DNA of 64,000 nt from Adhaeribacter rhizoryzae (GTDB taxonomy: Bacteria > Bacteroidota > Bacteroidia > Cytophagales > Hymenobacteraceae). The stretch is from contig NZ_VWSF01000010.1 in NCBI RefSeq assembly GCF_008629685.1, positions 62,001-126,000 of the forward strand, given 5' to 3'. Positions 43,876 to 52,323 of this stretch are shown here, piece by piece. Position 1 is the first letter of the stretch. The number at the start of each line of letters is the position of its first letter. Both the position numbers and the translations under genes were made by a program. The notes beneath the pieces are model-generated. The model was not told the origin of the DNA. It saw only the letters and a program-made list of their open reading frames with translations, and searched no databases.

Positions 43876-45198
43876 ATGCATACCCAAACATCAACCCTGC
43901 CCTTGCCTACTAAACCAAGGCTTAGTTTCTGGCAAATCTGGAATATGAGCTTTGGCTTTTTAGGCATTCAGTTTGGCTTTGCCCTACAAAACGCCAATAC
44001 CAGCCGTATTTTCGAAACGTTAGGGGGCACCGAAATTGCCTTATACTGGCTGGCCGCTCCGGTTACGGGTTTGGTGGTGCAGCCTATTATTGGTTACCTC
44101 AGCGACCGAACCTGGAGCCCAACCTGGGGCCGGCGTCGTCCTTTCTTTATGATTGGTGCTGTATTGGCTTCGCTGGCGCTCATTTTAATGCCTAATTCGT
44201 CGGTGCTTTGGATGGCGGTGGGCATGCTCTGGATTATGGATACCTCTATTAATATTTCGATGGAACCCTTCCGGGCTTTGGTGGGCGATCTTTTACCCTC
44301 GGAGCAACGGACTACCGGCTTTGCGGCCCAAACCTTTTTTATTGGAATAGGTGCGGTAGTTGCCTCCATGTTGCCCTGGATGTTTACCAATTGGTTTGGG
44401 GTAGATAATACCGCACCGGCCGGCGAAATCCCGGATTCCGTAAAATGGTCGTTTTACATGGGGGCATTTGCCTTTTTTACCGCCGTACTCTGGACCGTTA
44501 TTAAAACCAAAGAATACCCGCCCCACGACATGGCAGCCTTTGCCGCTGAAAAAGCGCAAACCAGCTTTATGCACGGGGTACAGGAAACTTTAAGTGGCAT
44601 TGTAACCATGCCCAAAACCATGCGGCAACTGGCGGTGGTACAATTTTTTTCGTGGTTTGCGCTATTTTCTTTGTGGATTTACACCACCAAAGCCGTTACG
44701 CAGCACGTGTATGGCACCTCTGATCCCATCTCAGCTTTATACAACGAAGGAGCCGATTGGGTAGGTGTCTGTTTCGCGGTGTATAATGGCGTTTCGGCGC
44801 TAGCGGCCTTGTTATTGCCGCTACTGGCCCGGGTTACTAACCGGAAAATAACGCACTTAATTTGTTTGTGCTGCGGTGGTATTGGCCTGATATCTACCTA
44901 CTTTATTTCTGATCCTAACTTATTGTTAATATCTATGGTGGGTGTGGGCGTTGCCTGGTCGAGTATTTTATCTATGCCTTATGCTATTCTGGCGGGTGCC
45001 TTACCAGCGCATAAAATGGGGTTTTATATGGGGGTGTTTAACTTTTTTATTGTAATTCCGCAAATTGTGGCTGGTTCTGTCCTGGGCTTTTTTACCGAAA
45101 AATTATTTGACGGACAGGCCATTTACACCTTAATAGTAGGCGGTTGCGCCATGATTATATCGGGTTTTTTAACCTTGCTGGTACAGGATTCCGATTAA
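43876..45198 (+). CDS. SLC45-like MFS sugar transporter
   Basis: 440 aa with 12 predicted membrane helices. The start LSFWQIWNMSFGFLGIQFGFALQNANTSRIF is characteristic of the bacterial sucrose/maltose (SLC45/GPH-like) group; GYLSDRTWSPTWGRRRPFF is the MFS loop-2 motif and EPFRALVGDLLPSEQR follows. It is likely a proton-coupled importer for maltose, sucrose or larger glucosides. Genomic context (GH65-like and GH13 upstream) favours alpha-glucosides. Confidence 0.87.
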   Translation: MHTQTSTLPLPTKPRLSFWQIWNMSFGFLGIQFGFALQNANTSRIFETLGGTEIALYWLAAPVTGLVVQPIIGYLSDRTWSPTWGRRRPFFMIGAVLASLALILMPNSSVLWMAVGMLWIMDTSINISMEPFRALVGDLLPSEQRTTGFAAQTFFIGIGAVVASMLPWMFTNWFGVDNTAPAGEIPDSVKWSFYMGAFAFFTAVLWTVIKTKEYPPHDMAAFAAEKAQTSFMHGVQETLSGIVTMPKTMRQLAVVQFFSWFALFSLWIYTTKAVTQHVYGTSDPISALYNEGADWVGVCFAVYNGVSALAALLLPLLARVTNRKITHLICLCCGGIGLISTYFISDPNLLLISMVGVGVAWSSILSMPYAILAGALPAHKMGFYMGVFNFFIVIPQIVAGSVLGFFTEKLFDGQAIYTLIVGGCAMIISGFLTLLVQDSD

Positions 45199-45424
45199 TT
45201 TAAACTAAAAAAGCACCAGCTTAGGGTTAGTTTTAAGTTTAAAAATGAGTAGCTTTATTCAAATTATTACAGAATTGTTATACATTTATTAATAATTTAA
45301 ATAAGTTTACAAGCCCATTAATTTATACTAGCTGTTTACAAGGTCAGCCACAATAACCAATGGGGTTAAAAAGGATAGTACTTTAATTTAAAATATTCAC
45401 CCAAAAATATTTTTAAGACAATCT

Positions 45425-46282
45425 ATGATTATTATTGCTGATGGTGGTTCAACCAAAACGAGCTGGTGCTTAATTACAGAATCTAATTCTAAAGTCTATT
45501 TCAATACCGAAGGGTATAACCCATATTTTTCCGACACCCCTACCATTATTTCTTCCCTGCAAAAAAACTTACCCGAAAACTTACAGAAAACAGCTGTATC
45601 GGAGGTATATTATTATGGGGCAGGATGTTCTACGCCGGAAAATAACGAAATAGTAGCGGCTGCCATGCGCGCTGTTTTCACCACAGCAAAAGTAAAAGTA
45701 GGTCACGATTTGCTGGCTGCGGCCCGCGCGTTGCTGGGCGTTGATGCCGGCTTTGCGGCTATCTTGGGTACTGGTACCAACACCTGCTTTTACGACGGCC
45801 ATGACGTAACCATGAACATCGACTCGCTGGGTTATTTCCTGGGCGACGAAGGCAGTGGGTCTTCTTTGGGCAAGCGCTTACTACGCGATTATATGCGGGG
45901 TTATTTACCCGAAGGCATGTCTAAAATATTTAAAGATACTTACGAACTCGATAACGAAGCAATATTCGATCATCTTTACAACAAACCTTTACCCAACCGC
46001 TTTTTAGCTAGTTTCAGCAAATTCTTATACGAAAACAATAACTTTTCTTATTCCCGCGAAGTGGTGAAAGAATCGTTCGATGCTTTCTTTAGAAACTTAG
46101 TTTGCCACTACCCCGGTTATCAGGATCATACTTTTAATTGCGTAGGTTCCGTAGCTTACAATTTCCGCGATATTCTGGAAGAAGTAGCTTTGGAGCACGG
46201 CATGGAAATGGGTACCATTATCAGATCCCCAATAGATAATTTGGTTTATTACCACCAAGTATTAGCCAAAAGCGATTTATAA
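45425..46282 (+). CDS. BadF/BadG-type ATPase, probable N-acetylglucosamine kinase
   Basis: 285 aa ASKHA-fold kinase. Phosphate-1 motif IIIADGGSTKTSW at the start, YYYGAGCSTPEN, second phosphate loop AILGTGTNTCFYDG, and GYFLGDEGSGSSLGKRLLRDY, which is highly typical of glucosamine/N-acetylglucosamine kinases of this family. It would phosphorylate amino sugars from cell-wall recycling or diet. It is 226 bases downstream of the transporter, so it may be separately transcribed. Confidence 0.85.
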   Translation: MIIIADGGSTKTSWCLITESNSKVYFNTEGYNPYFSDTPTIISSLQKNLPENLQKTAVSEVYYYGAGCSTPENNEIVAAAMRAVFTTAKVKVGHDLLAAARALLGVDAGFAAILGTGTNTCFYDGHDVTMNIDSLGYFLGDEGSGSSLGKRLLRDYMRGYLPEGMSKIFKDTYELDNEAIFDHLYNKPLPNRFLASFSKFLYENNNFSYSREVVKESFDAFFRNLVCHYPGYQDHTFNCVGSVAYNFRDILEEVALEHGMEMGTIIRSPIDNLVYYHQVLAKSDL

Positions 46283-46301
46283 TATTTAAGCTAAATTATT
46301 T

Positions 46302-46334
46302 AAAGGCTTCTGTTTACCGGCAGAAGCCTTTTTT
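46302..46334 (+). terminator. Terminator of the amino-sugar kinase gene
   Basis: 11-bp stem AAAGGCTTCTG/CAGAAGCCTTT with an eight-base loop and a following T tract. Confidence 0.9.
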
Positions 46335-46352
46335 ATTTACTAGCCGCTTACC

Positions 46353-46360
46353 TACCTTTG
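46353..46360 (+). promoter_or_regulatory. -7 element for the DUF2279 gene
   Basis: TACCTTTG, 24 bases before the TTG start codon at 46384; no -33 match. It supports translation from that TTG. Confidence 0.4.
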
Positions 46361-46383
46361 CTCCTTTCCTGGCATTATCTGGC

Positions 46384-47355
46384 TTGAAGCTAAAAAATCT
46401 TTTTTTCCCGCATAGCTCCCTTTATACCCGTTTAAAGAAATTAAGCTGGTTGCTTTTGTTTTGCCCAATATATTCTTACCAAACATTTGCCCAGCCAACT
46501 ACTACTATTGTTGCTGATACGATTACACCTGCTCTCGATAAGCTTAAGCCTGCCAAAGGTCTGAAATTAGCCGCGGCCGGACTAGCCATAGGCTATACGG
46601 GTATGTTAGTGGGCCTGAGCCAAACCTGGTACGATAAATCCGAAAAAACAAAATTCCATTTTTTTAACGATAACCCGGAATGGCAGCAACTAGACAAAGT
46701 GGGGCATTTTTGGGGCGCTTTCCACGAGAGCCGCTTAGGCATTGATGCCCTGCGCGCCGCCAGGGTACCCGAGCAAAAAGCTATCATTTACGGCAGCTTA
46801 CTGGGTTTTGCCTTACAATCGCCGATAGAACTACTGGATGGTTACGCCGCCGAATACGGCGCTTCGGTGGGCGATTTAGGAGCCAATGCAGCGGGTTCTT
46901 TGGCGGTACTGGTTCAGCAGTTGGCCTGGGGCGAGTTAAAAATAATGCCTAAGTTTTCTTTTCACCGGACACCTTACGCCCGGCTGCGGCCAAATATTTT
47001 GGGCAGCAATTTACCCGAAGAAATATTAAAGGATTATAATGGGCAAACGTATTGGCTCGCTGCAGATATTGCTGCGTTTTTAACATCCCAAAGCCGCTAT
47101 CCCAAATGGCTGAATCTGGCGTTGGGCTACGGTGGGCAGCGCATGGTTTACGGCATGCCTCAAGAAAATAACCAGAACGGCTTTGATGCTTACCGGCAAT
47201 ATTATTTGGCTTTAGATTTAAATTTATTGCATGTAAAAACCCGGCATAAATTATTGCGCACGGCCTTCAGCGTTATCAGCATGGTTCATTTGCCAGCCCC
47301 TACCCTGGAGTATAACCGGAAAAAAGGTTTACGCTTTCACCCCGTTTATTTTTAA
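46384..47355 (+). CDS. DUF2279 family exported protein
   Basis: 323 aa. The start is taken as TTG 46384, because the next ATG lies inside the mature domain and would remove the signal peptide (SWLLLFCPIYSYQTFAQ). The DUF2279/YfiM-like core is WYDKSEKTKFHFFNDNPEWQ, QLDKVGHFWGAFHESRLG, then SLLGFALQSPIELLDG and GDLGANAAGSLAV; the DK-x-GH and GxxGANxxGS motifs are shared with YfiM-type membrane proteins. Likely an envelope protein; function unknown. Confidence 0.75.
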   Translation: MKLKNLFFPHSSLYTRLKKLSWLLLFCPIYSYQTFAQPTTTIVADTITPALDKLKPAKGLKLAAAGLAIGYTGMLVGLSQTWYDKSEKTKFHFFNDNPEWQQLDKVGHFWGAFHESRLGIDALRAARVPEQKAIIYGSLLGFALQSPIELLDGYAAEYGASVGDLGANAAGSLAVLVQQLAWGELKIMPKFSFHRTPYARLRPNILGSNLPEEILKDYNGQTYWLAADIAAFLTSQSRYPKWLNLALGYGGQRMVYGMPQENNQNGFDAYRQYYLALDLNLLHVKTRHKLLRTAFSVISMVHLPAPTLEYNRKKGLRFHPVYF

Positions 47356-47466
47356 GAATATTCCTTAACAGGTAAATGCGGGCGCATTTCATTTATTAAA
47401 TATTCTGTTTATCAAATAAAAGCCTGTAAAAACCACAGAAACTACAGAACATAAATTTTAACCCAT

Positions 47467-47474
47467 TACTTTTG
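47467..47474 (+). promoter_or_regulatory. -7 element upstream of the Smr-domain gene
   Basis: TACTTTTG, exact TAnnTTTG match, giving a leader of about 95 bases; no -33 match seen. Confidence 0.35.
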
Positions 47475-47572
47475 CCCGAATAAATCGTTATAAAAAAGCT
47501 TTAACAATGGTTTAAAAAACTACTTTGTTCTAAGCAAAAGATTTAAAAAATTTAAAAGAGAAGCTAAACAAG

Positions 47573-48538
47573 ATGAATATAGGTGACCGGGTACGTTTGC
47601 TGTACGGCAAAGAAGAAGGAATAATTACCCGCTTTCTGGATAATAACCAGGTAGAAGTGGCCATAGATAATGAATTTACGATTCCGGTTTTACGCCGCGA
47701 AGTGGTAGTGGTAGCTCCGGAAGAAGATAAATTTTTCGGAAATAATGCGGGTTTTGCGCCCGAAACCATTATCCCCAGAGCAACTACGGGTACCCAGCCC
47801 ATTCCGGCCAGCTTGGGAATTTACGTGGCCCTCACCCACCAGTCGCCGGAACTGCTAGCAGTTACCATTATTAATAATTCTGATTATGATTTGCTGTTTA
47901 CTTACGGCGAAGAAAAAGAGGAATACAAAGGCATTATTAACGATAAATTAAATCAGAAATCATTTAAAGTAGTAAGCCACCTGCATTTAAACGATTTTGA
48001 TAAATGGCCGTCCTTGGTACTGCAATATTTACAGCATCGGGCCAGCGCCAAAACCTTGCTCGAACCGGGTTTAAAGCGGTTTCGGTTTAAAGCCAGTTCG
48101 TTCTACAAAAGCAAAAAGATGGCGCCGCTGGTAAAAAAAGAAGCATATTTATTTCAGGTAGATGCGAAGCCCGAAGCAGTGGATTTGAAGAAATTACAGG
48201 ATAAGCTTACTGAGCCGGAGCAATCTACGGGTGAAAATTACATCCTAAAAGCGCCTTCCCACGAAATTGATTTGCACATCGAAAAGCTAACCAATGCGGA
48301 TTTCAGCAAAATGAGTAATTCCGAAATATTAAAGCTGCAACTAAATACTTTTCAGGATAACCTGGACCGGGCACTGGCGGCCAATATGCACGAAATAATA
48401 TTTATACACGGCACCGGCAACGGCGTGCTGCGCAACGAAATACAAAAACTGCTGAGCCGGAATAAAAATATTAAATATTTCGAGGATGCCCGTAAAGAAA
48501 AATTTGGTTACGGAGCTACCCTGGTGCGGCTTAAGTAA
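47573..48538 (+). CDS. Smr-domain protein with N-terminal DUF2027-type region
   Basis: 321 aa. The start NIGDRVRLLYGKEEGIITR is an SH3-like/KOW-like fold of DUF2027. A middle beta-rich part is followed by the Smr domain from about residue 240: EIDLHIEKLTNADFSKMS, and IIFIHGTGNGVLRNEIQKLL with the HGxGxG-like motif, ending KEKFGYGATLVRLK. Smr domains nick nucleic acids and can cleave mRNA at collided ribosomes in other bacteria; whether this protein does so is not known. Confidence 0.88.
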   Translation: MNIGDRVRLLYGKEEGIITRFLDNNQVEVAIDNEFTIPVLRREVVVVAPEEDKFFGNNAGFAPETIIPRATTGTQPIPASLGIYVALTHQSPELLAVTIINNSDYDLLFTYGEEKEEYKGIINDKLNQKSFKVVSHLHLNDFDKWPSLVLQYLQHRASAKTLLEPGLKRFRFKASSFYKSKKMAPLVKKEAYLFQVDAKPEAVDLKKLQDKLTEPEQSTGENYILKAPSHEIDLHIEKLTNADFSKMSNSEILKLQLNTFQDNLDRALAANMHEIIFIHGTGNGVLRNEIQKLLSRNKNIKYFEDARKEKFGYGATLVRLK

Positions 48539-48614
48539 ATTGGCAACAGCAGATTAAGCTAACCGGATTAATTTTTGGAGAAAAGCACAAGAACCAAAAC
48601 CGGAAAATATTAGT

Positions 48615-48622
48615 TAATTTTG
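48615..48622 (+). promoter_or_regulatory. -7 element of rnpB
   Basis: TAATTTTG, with the RNA's first paired base nine bases downstream. No -33 TTTG at the right distance. Confidence 0.5.
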
Positions 48623-48631
48623 CATAAGAAT

Positions 48632-49087
48632 ATAGCAAGCTGTCTTATCGCTGCGCCGCAAGGCGGAGAGGAAAGTCCGGGCAACACAGAGCATCCTACT
48701 TCCTAACGGGAAGGGTCTTTTCGGGGAACGGAAAAGATACAGCCAGTGCCACAGAAAATTACCGCCTTATTTAATTATGAATTAGAAATTCAAAATTAGA
48801 AATTACCCAATTTATAATTCATAATTTTTTTATTTCTAATTAAATAAGGTAAGGGTGAAAAGGTGCGGTAAGAGCGCACCAGTACGTCCGGCGACGGCGT
48901 AGCTGGGTAAACCTTAGGAGTTGAAAGACCAAATAGGTTCCGAACGTGGAGTTGCTCGCTCCCTGGCAGCTTCGGCTGCTTGTCGGGATGGGTAGGTTGA
49001 TGGAGCCTTGGCGCGAGCCCTGGCCTAGATAAATGATAAGAGCTGCAGCATGGCTGCAACACAGAACCCGGCTTACAGGCTTGCTAT
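48632..49087 (+). ncRNA. rnpB: RNase P RNA (type A) with extended, repeat-derived P12
   Basis: P1 pairs ATAGCAAGC with GCTTGCTAT at the two ends. GAGGAAAGTCCGGGC (5' strand of P4 and J3/4), the CCAGTGCCACAGAAA segment, GGTGCGGTAAGAGCGCACC (P11-P13 area) and 3' ACAGAACCCGGCTTA (P4 3' strand) are diagnostic. Between CCGCC and GGTAAGGGTG the P12 arm is about 85 bases of AT-rich palindrome. T-rich sequence follows P1, acting as terminator. It processes tRNA 5' ends together with RnpA. Confidence 0.97.
48765..48849 (+). repeat. AT-rich palindromic repeat (ATTATGAATTAGAA family), copy C, inside rnpB
   Basis: The arms CCTTATTTAATTA (48765-48777) and TAATTAAATAAGG (48837-48849) pair perfectly. Inside are AATTATGAATTAGAAATT on the left and its near complement on the right. 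The same units occur at 7325-7432 and 20491-20596. Confidence 0.8.
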
Positions 49088-49222
49088 ATTTTTATTTTTT
49101 CCTTTCTGTTTGCAGCCTTATATTACCGCCAAAACATTGTTAGGTTAAACTTCTTGCGTATTTACACGTCTAATCGGAATATTTTTCTCAATTTGTACGC
49201 TTACGTTTCTATTTAAAATAAA

Positions 49223-50389
49223 ATGCCCAAAATATTAATCATCGACGACGAACGCGCCATCCGGAGTACCCTGAAGGAAATTCTTGAATACGAAAGTTAT
49301 ACCGTAGACGAAGCCGAAAACGGAGAAGTTGGATTGGATTTATTAACTAAAACCAAATACGACGTGGTGCTTTGCGATATTAAAATGCCTAAAATAGACG
49401 GCCTCGAAGTGTTGAACCGAGCCATGGAATTTGTACCAGATACGCCTTTTATTATGATATCGGCGCACGGCACCATCGATACCGCCGTAGAAGCCACCAA
49501 AAAAGGAGCTTATGACTTTTTACAGAAGCCACCCGATCTAAACCGGCTGCTCATAACAGTTCGCAACGCCATCGATAAAATAAACCTGGTTACCGAAACC
49601 AAAAAGCTGAAGAAAAAAATATCGAAGAACTACGAAATGGTAGGTAATTCGCCTGCGCTGGAAAAAGTGCGCCGCGCCATTGAAAAAGTAGCCAAAACCG
49701 ATGCCCGCGTATTAATAACCGGACCCAATGGGGCCGGCAAAGAAATGGTTGCCCGCATGTTGCACGAGCAAAGCAGTCGGGCTACTGGTCCGTTGGTAGA
49801 GGTAAACTGTGCGGCCATTCCCAGCGAATTAATCGAAAGTGAATTGTTCGGCCACGAAAAGGGTTCGTTTACTTCGGCGGTAAAGCAACGAATTGGCAAA
49901 TTTGAGCAAGCCAACGGCGGCACTTTGTTCTTAGACGAAATCGGCGATATGAGTTTATCGGCGCAGGCCAAAGTGCTGCGCGCCTTACAGGAAAACAAAA
50001 TTACCCGGGTTGGCGGCGAAAAAGAAATATCGGTGGATGTGCGCGTGGTGGCCGCTACGAACAAAGATTTAATTAAAGAAATAGAAGCCCGGAATTTCCG
50101 CGAGGACTTATATCACCGGCTAGGGGTTATTTTAATTCACGTGCCGCCGCTAAACGAACGGCGCGAAGATATTCCGGATTTGGTAAATAAATTTTTGCAG
50201 GATATTGCCAACGATTACGGCAATAAACCCAAAACCATTTCGCCGGCGGCCCTAACTTTTCTGCAAACCCTGGATTGGCGCGGCAATATTAGGCAATTGC
50301 GCAATGTGGTAGAACGTTTAGTTATCATGAGCGATGATAATATTACCGAAGAAGATGCCCGCACCTTCGCCCTACCCGCTACTGCTTAA
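49223..50389 (+). CDS. Response regulator: receiver plus sigma-54-type AAA+ domain, no DNA-binding domain
   Basis: 388 aa. Receiver 1-120 with acidic pair Asp8/Asp9, phospho-acceptor Asp52 in LCDIKMP and Lys near 102. AAA+ domain from 138: Walker A GPNGAGKE at 167-174, Walker B GGTLFLDEI at 232-240, R-finger region and sensor II in DWRGNIRQLRNVVERL. Two departures from NtrC-type proteins: the sigma-54-contact loop GAFTGA reads GSFTSA (214-219), and the protein ends about 25 residues after sensor II, so the Fis-like HTH is absent. No histidine kinase is adjacent. It may act without site-specific DNA binding. Confidence 0.88.
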   Translation: MPKILIIDDERAIRSTLKEILEYESYTVDEAENGEVGLDLLTKTKYDVVLCDIKMPKIDGLEVLNRAMEFVPDTPFIMISAHGTIDTAVEATKKGAYDFLQKPPDLNRLLITVRNAIDKINLVTETKKLKKKISKNYEMVGNSPALEKVRRAIEKVAKTDARVLITGPNGAGKEMVARMLHEQSSRATGPLVEVNCAAIPSELIESELFGHEKGSFTSAVKQRIGKFEQANGGTLFLDEIGDMSLSAQAKVLRALQENKITRVGGEKEISVDVRVVAATNKDLIKEIEARNFREDLYHRLGVILIHVPPLNERREDIPDLVNKFLQDIANDYGNKPKTISPAALTFLQTLDWRGNIRQLRNVVERLVIMSDDNITEEDARTFALPATA

Positions 50390-50404
50390 TAATACCATTA
50401 TTAA

Positions 50405-50519
50405 ACTGCGGTTACATTATTGGTCATCCTGAGCTTGTCGAAGGATCTATTACAGCATTGTAAAAGTAGATTCAGCTATTTCGAAAAGCTCAATAGGACT
50501 ACAATAATGTAAGTGCAGT
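50405..50519. repeat. 115-bp palindromic repeat (GTCATCCTGAGCTT type)
   Basis: Outer arms ACTGC/GCAGT and TTACATTATTG/CAATAATGTAA (50412-50422 with 50502-50512) pair perfectly. Inner arms GTCATCCTGAGCTTGTCGAA and a diverged complement near 50480-50500 continue the stem. It lies in the gap between convergent genes. Confidence 0.75.
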
Positions 50520-50566
50520 ACCCAAATAATAATGGCATAATATTTCTGGTATAGATATATATAATG

Positions 50567-50600
50567 AAGAAGCCACCTTTAAACAAGGTGGCTTCTTTTA
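50567..50600 (+). terminator. Terminator downstream of the response regulator
   Basis: 13-bp perfect stem AAGAAGCCACCTT/AAGGTGGCTTCTT, five-base loop, then TTTATATTT. Confidence 0.8.
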
Positions 50601-50637
50601 TATTTGCTTCAGCTATAGATATTTATTGTCCATTATT

Positions 50638-51630
50638 TTAACCAACCATTAAATTACAACCACGAATATCTGAATTATCGAAGCGGCCTAGTACTTCAAA
50701 GGAGCCGTCCGGGTAAAGTTTGCCAATGTCTTTCGTTTCTAAAAATGCGCAGGAATCTACATTGGCTAAATCAATAACGTTTATGCCGCCGGTTTTCAGT
50801 TGGTTATTAATGGTAAGCGGGTCGTTCATATCCCGGAGCAATATTTTAAGGGTAGATGCCGGTTTAAATATTCCCTCTCCCAAGGAGTAAGCCTGCGACA
50901 ACAGTTCGGTCATGCCGTATTCCGAATAAATAGCCGATACCCCAAAAGCTAGCTTTAATATTTCGTGCAGTTCGGCCCGTACCATTTCCCGCCGCCGACC
51001 TTTCATGCCGCCCGTTTCCATAATAATAATATCGGGTAAACTTCCCGGTGTTATCGTTTCGGCCAAATCTAGTAAGGCGTAAGTTACACCTAGCAATATT
51101 ATTTTCTTTTTGGTTTTGTGGGCTTCTTCAATATTCTGGAGCAATAAAGCAATATCGTTCAAATAAAAGCCGGGCACCTGCTGACCCGAGTTTTGAACAA
51201 AATAATCTACCATAGCCACCAGCGACGATTCGCCTTGCTCCAGGTAAGAGGGCAATAAGGCCAGAAATATATAATCGGTCAGCGGCCCGTAATAAGTTTC
51301 GAAAATGTTAGCGGCGTGCTGCTTATAAAAAATATCGTCGGGTAAATAATGCTTGCTGCGCGTTTGCTGGGTTGTGCCGCTGCTCTGGTAAATTATTTTT
51401 GAGGTAAATTCACCGGTAACAATGCGATGGGTTTTAAATAATTCAATCGGCAGAAAAGGAATCTGATTTATTTCTGTTACCTGGCTGGGGTCAATTCCGC
51501 GTAAATAGATATATTGCCGGTAAACCGGGTTATGTTCGGCCTGGTATTGGAATAAAGCCAAAGCATGTTTTTCCCAATTAGCCGGGGTTAATTGCCGTAG
51601 CGCACTTTTAAAAAAAGAATTCGTTAACAT
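50638..51630 (-). CDS. LuxE/PaaK-family acyl-protein synthetase-like protein
   Basis: 330 aa from ATG 51630; a TTG start 21 bases earlier is less likely. IPFLPIELFKTHRIVTGEF, YQSSGTTQQTRSKHYL (adenylate-type P-loop SSGTT) and IYSEYGMTELLSQAYSLG (adenylate-forming motif) match LuxE and phenylacetate-CoA ligase relatives. METGGMKGRRREM is conserved in the LuxE group. It presumably activates a carboxylic acid, but partner LuxC/LuxD genes are absent; substrate unknown. Confidence 0.85.
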   Translation of the reverse strand: MLTNSFFKSALRQLTPANWEKHALALFQYQAEHNPVYRQYIYLRGIDPSQVTEINQIPFLPIELFKTHRIVTGEFTSKIIYQSSGTTQQTRSKHYLPDDIFYKQHAANIFETYYGPLTDYIFLALLPSYLEQGESSLVAMVDYFVQNSGQQVPGFYLNDIALLLQNIEEAHKTKKKIILLGVTYALLDLAETITPGSLPDIIIMETGGMKGRRREMVRAELHEILKLAFGVSAIYSEYGMTELLSQAYSLGEGIFKPASTLKILLRDMNDPLTINNQLKTGGINVIDLANVDSCAFLETKDIGKLYPDGSFEVLGRFDNSDIRGCNLMVG

Positions 51631-51705
51631 TCTAAAATAACCATATAACAATTGCGGGTGTCAATCGTTAGATTTAGTAAAATTACCTTAATTTTTTCTT
51701 ATAGA

Positions 51706-52233
51706 ATGAAAAGTTTACTCCTTCTTAAACTCTTGTTGTTTTCAGGGGTTCTGCTGGTCCTGAATGCCTGTCAGCATCCGCCGGATTACGACGATAAACC
51801 AAGCCTGGAATTTAAAAATGTGGAGAAGTGGTCTTCGCTGGAAAATGGTGTAAAAAAAGACTCCTTGATATTGGTTACCCGTTTTGAAGATGGTGACGGA
51901 GATTTGGGTTTGAGTAATGAAGATATTAGCCAGCCGCCATTTAACGAGGGTAATAATAACATTAATTACTTTGTAGATATTTTAATTAAAAAAGATGGCG
52001 TTTTTAGAACGCTGCAACTTCCTTCTGGTTTTACTTTTAACGGCCGCTTTTTCCGGCTGGCCCCGGATGGCCGGGTTGGCCCTATTGAAGGCGACTTACG
52101 CTACAGCATTGTGGTACGGGATAACCCTTTAATTACTACGGGCGATATTTTAAAGTTCCGGGTTCGGGTTCGCGACCGGGCTTTACGCGAAAGCAATACC
52201 GTAGAATCTAATGAAGTTAAGGTTTTAGAGTAG
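51706..52233 (+). CDS. Predicted lipoprotein of unknown function
   Basis: 175 aa from ATG 51706, chosen because it gives a standard lipoprotein signal: KSLLLLKLLLFSGVLLVLNAC with lipobox LNAC. The mature protein is beta-rich: RFEDGDGDLGL (Asp-rich, perhaps calcium-binding), YFVDILIKKDG, FRLAPDGRVGPIEGDLRYSIVVRD and FRVRVRDRALRESNTVES, resembling a single Ig-like or cadherin-like fold. Divergent from the LuxE-like gene. No family name recognised. Confidence 0.7.
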   Translation: MKSLLLLKLLLFSGVLLVLNACQHPPDYDDKPSLEFKNVEKWSSLENGVKKDSLILVTRFEDGDGDLGLSNEDISQPPFNEGNNNINYFVDILIKKDGVFRTLQLPSGFTFNGRFFRLAPDGRVGPIEGDLRYSIVVRDNPLITTGDILKFRVRVRDRALRESNTVESNEVKVLE

Positions 52234-52255
52234 GCATCAAATAATTCTTATACCT

Positions 52256-52298
52256 AACAGAGAAGGCCCCGTAATAATATTGCGGGGCCTTCTCTGTT
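52256..52298. terminator. Bidirectional terminator between lipoprotein and E1 genes
   Basis: Perfect 16-bp stem AACAGAGAAGGCCCCG and complement, loop of 11 bases. It lies between convergent genes; T tracts are weak on both sides. Confidence 0.7.
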
Positions 52299-52323
52299 AT
52301 TAGAATATTAGTTGGGGCAATTA

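Noticed and set aside
48796-49062. 88-codon open frame on the minus strand inside rnpB
   Set aside because: It lies wholly within RNase P RNA, whose conserved elements are on the plus strand; the peptide looks like antisense of structured RNA.
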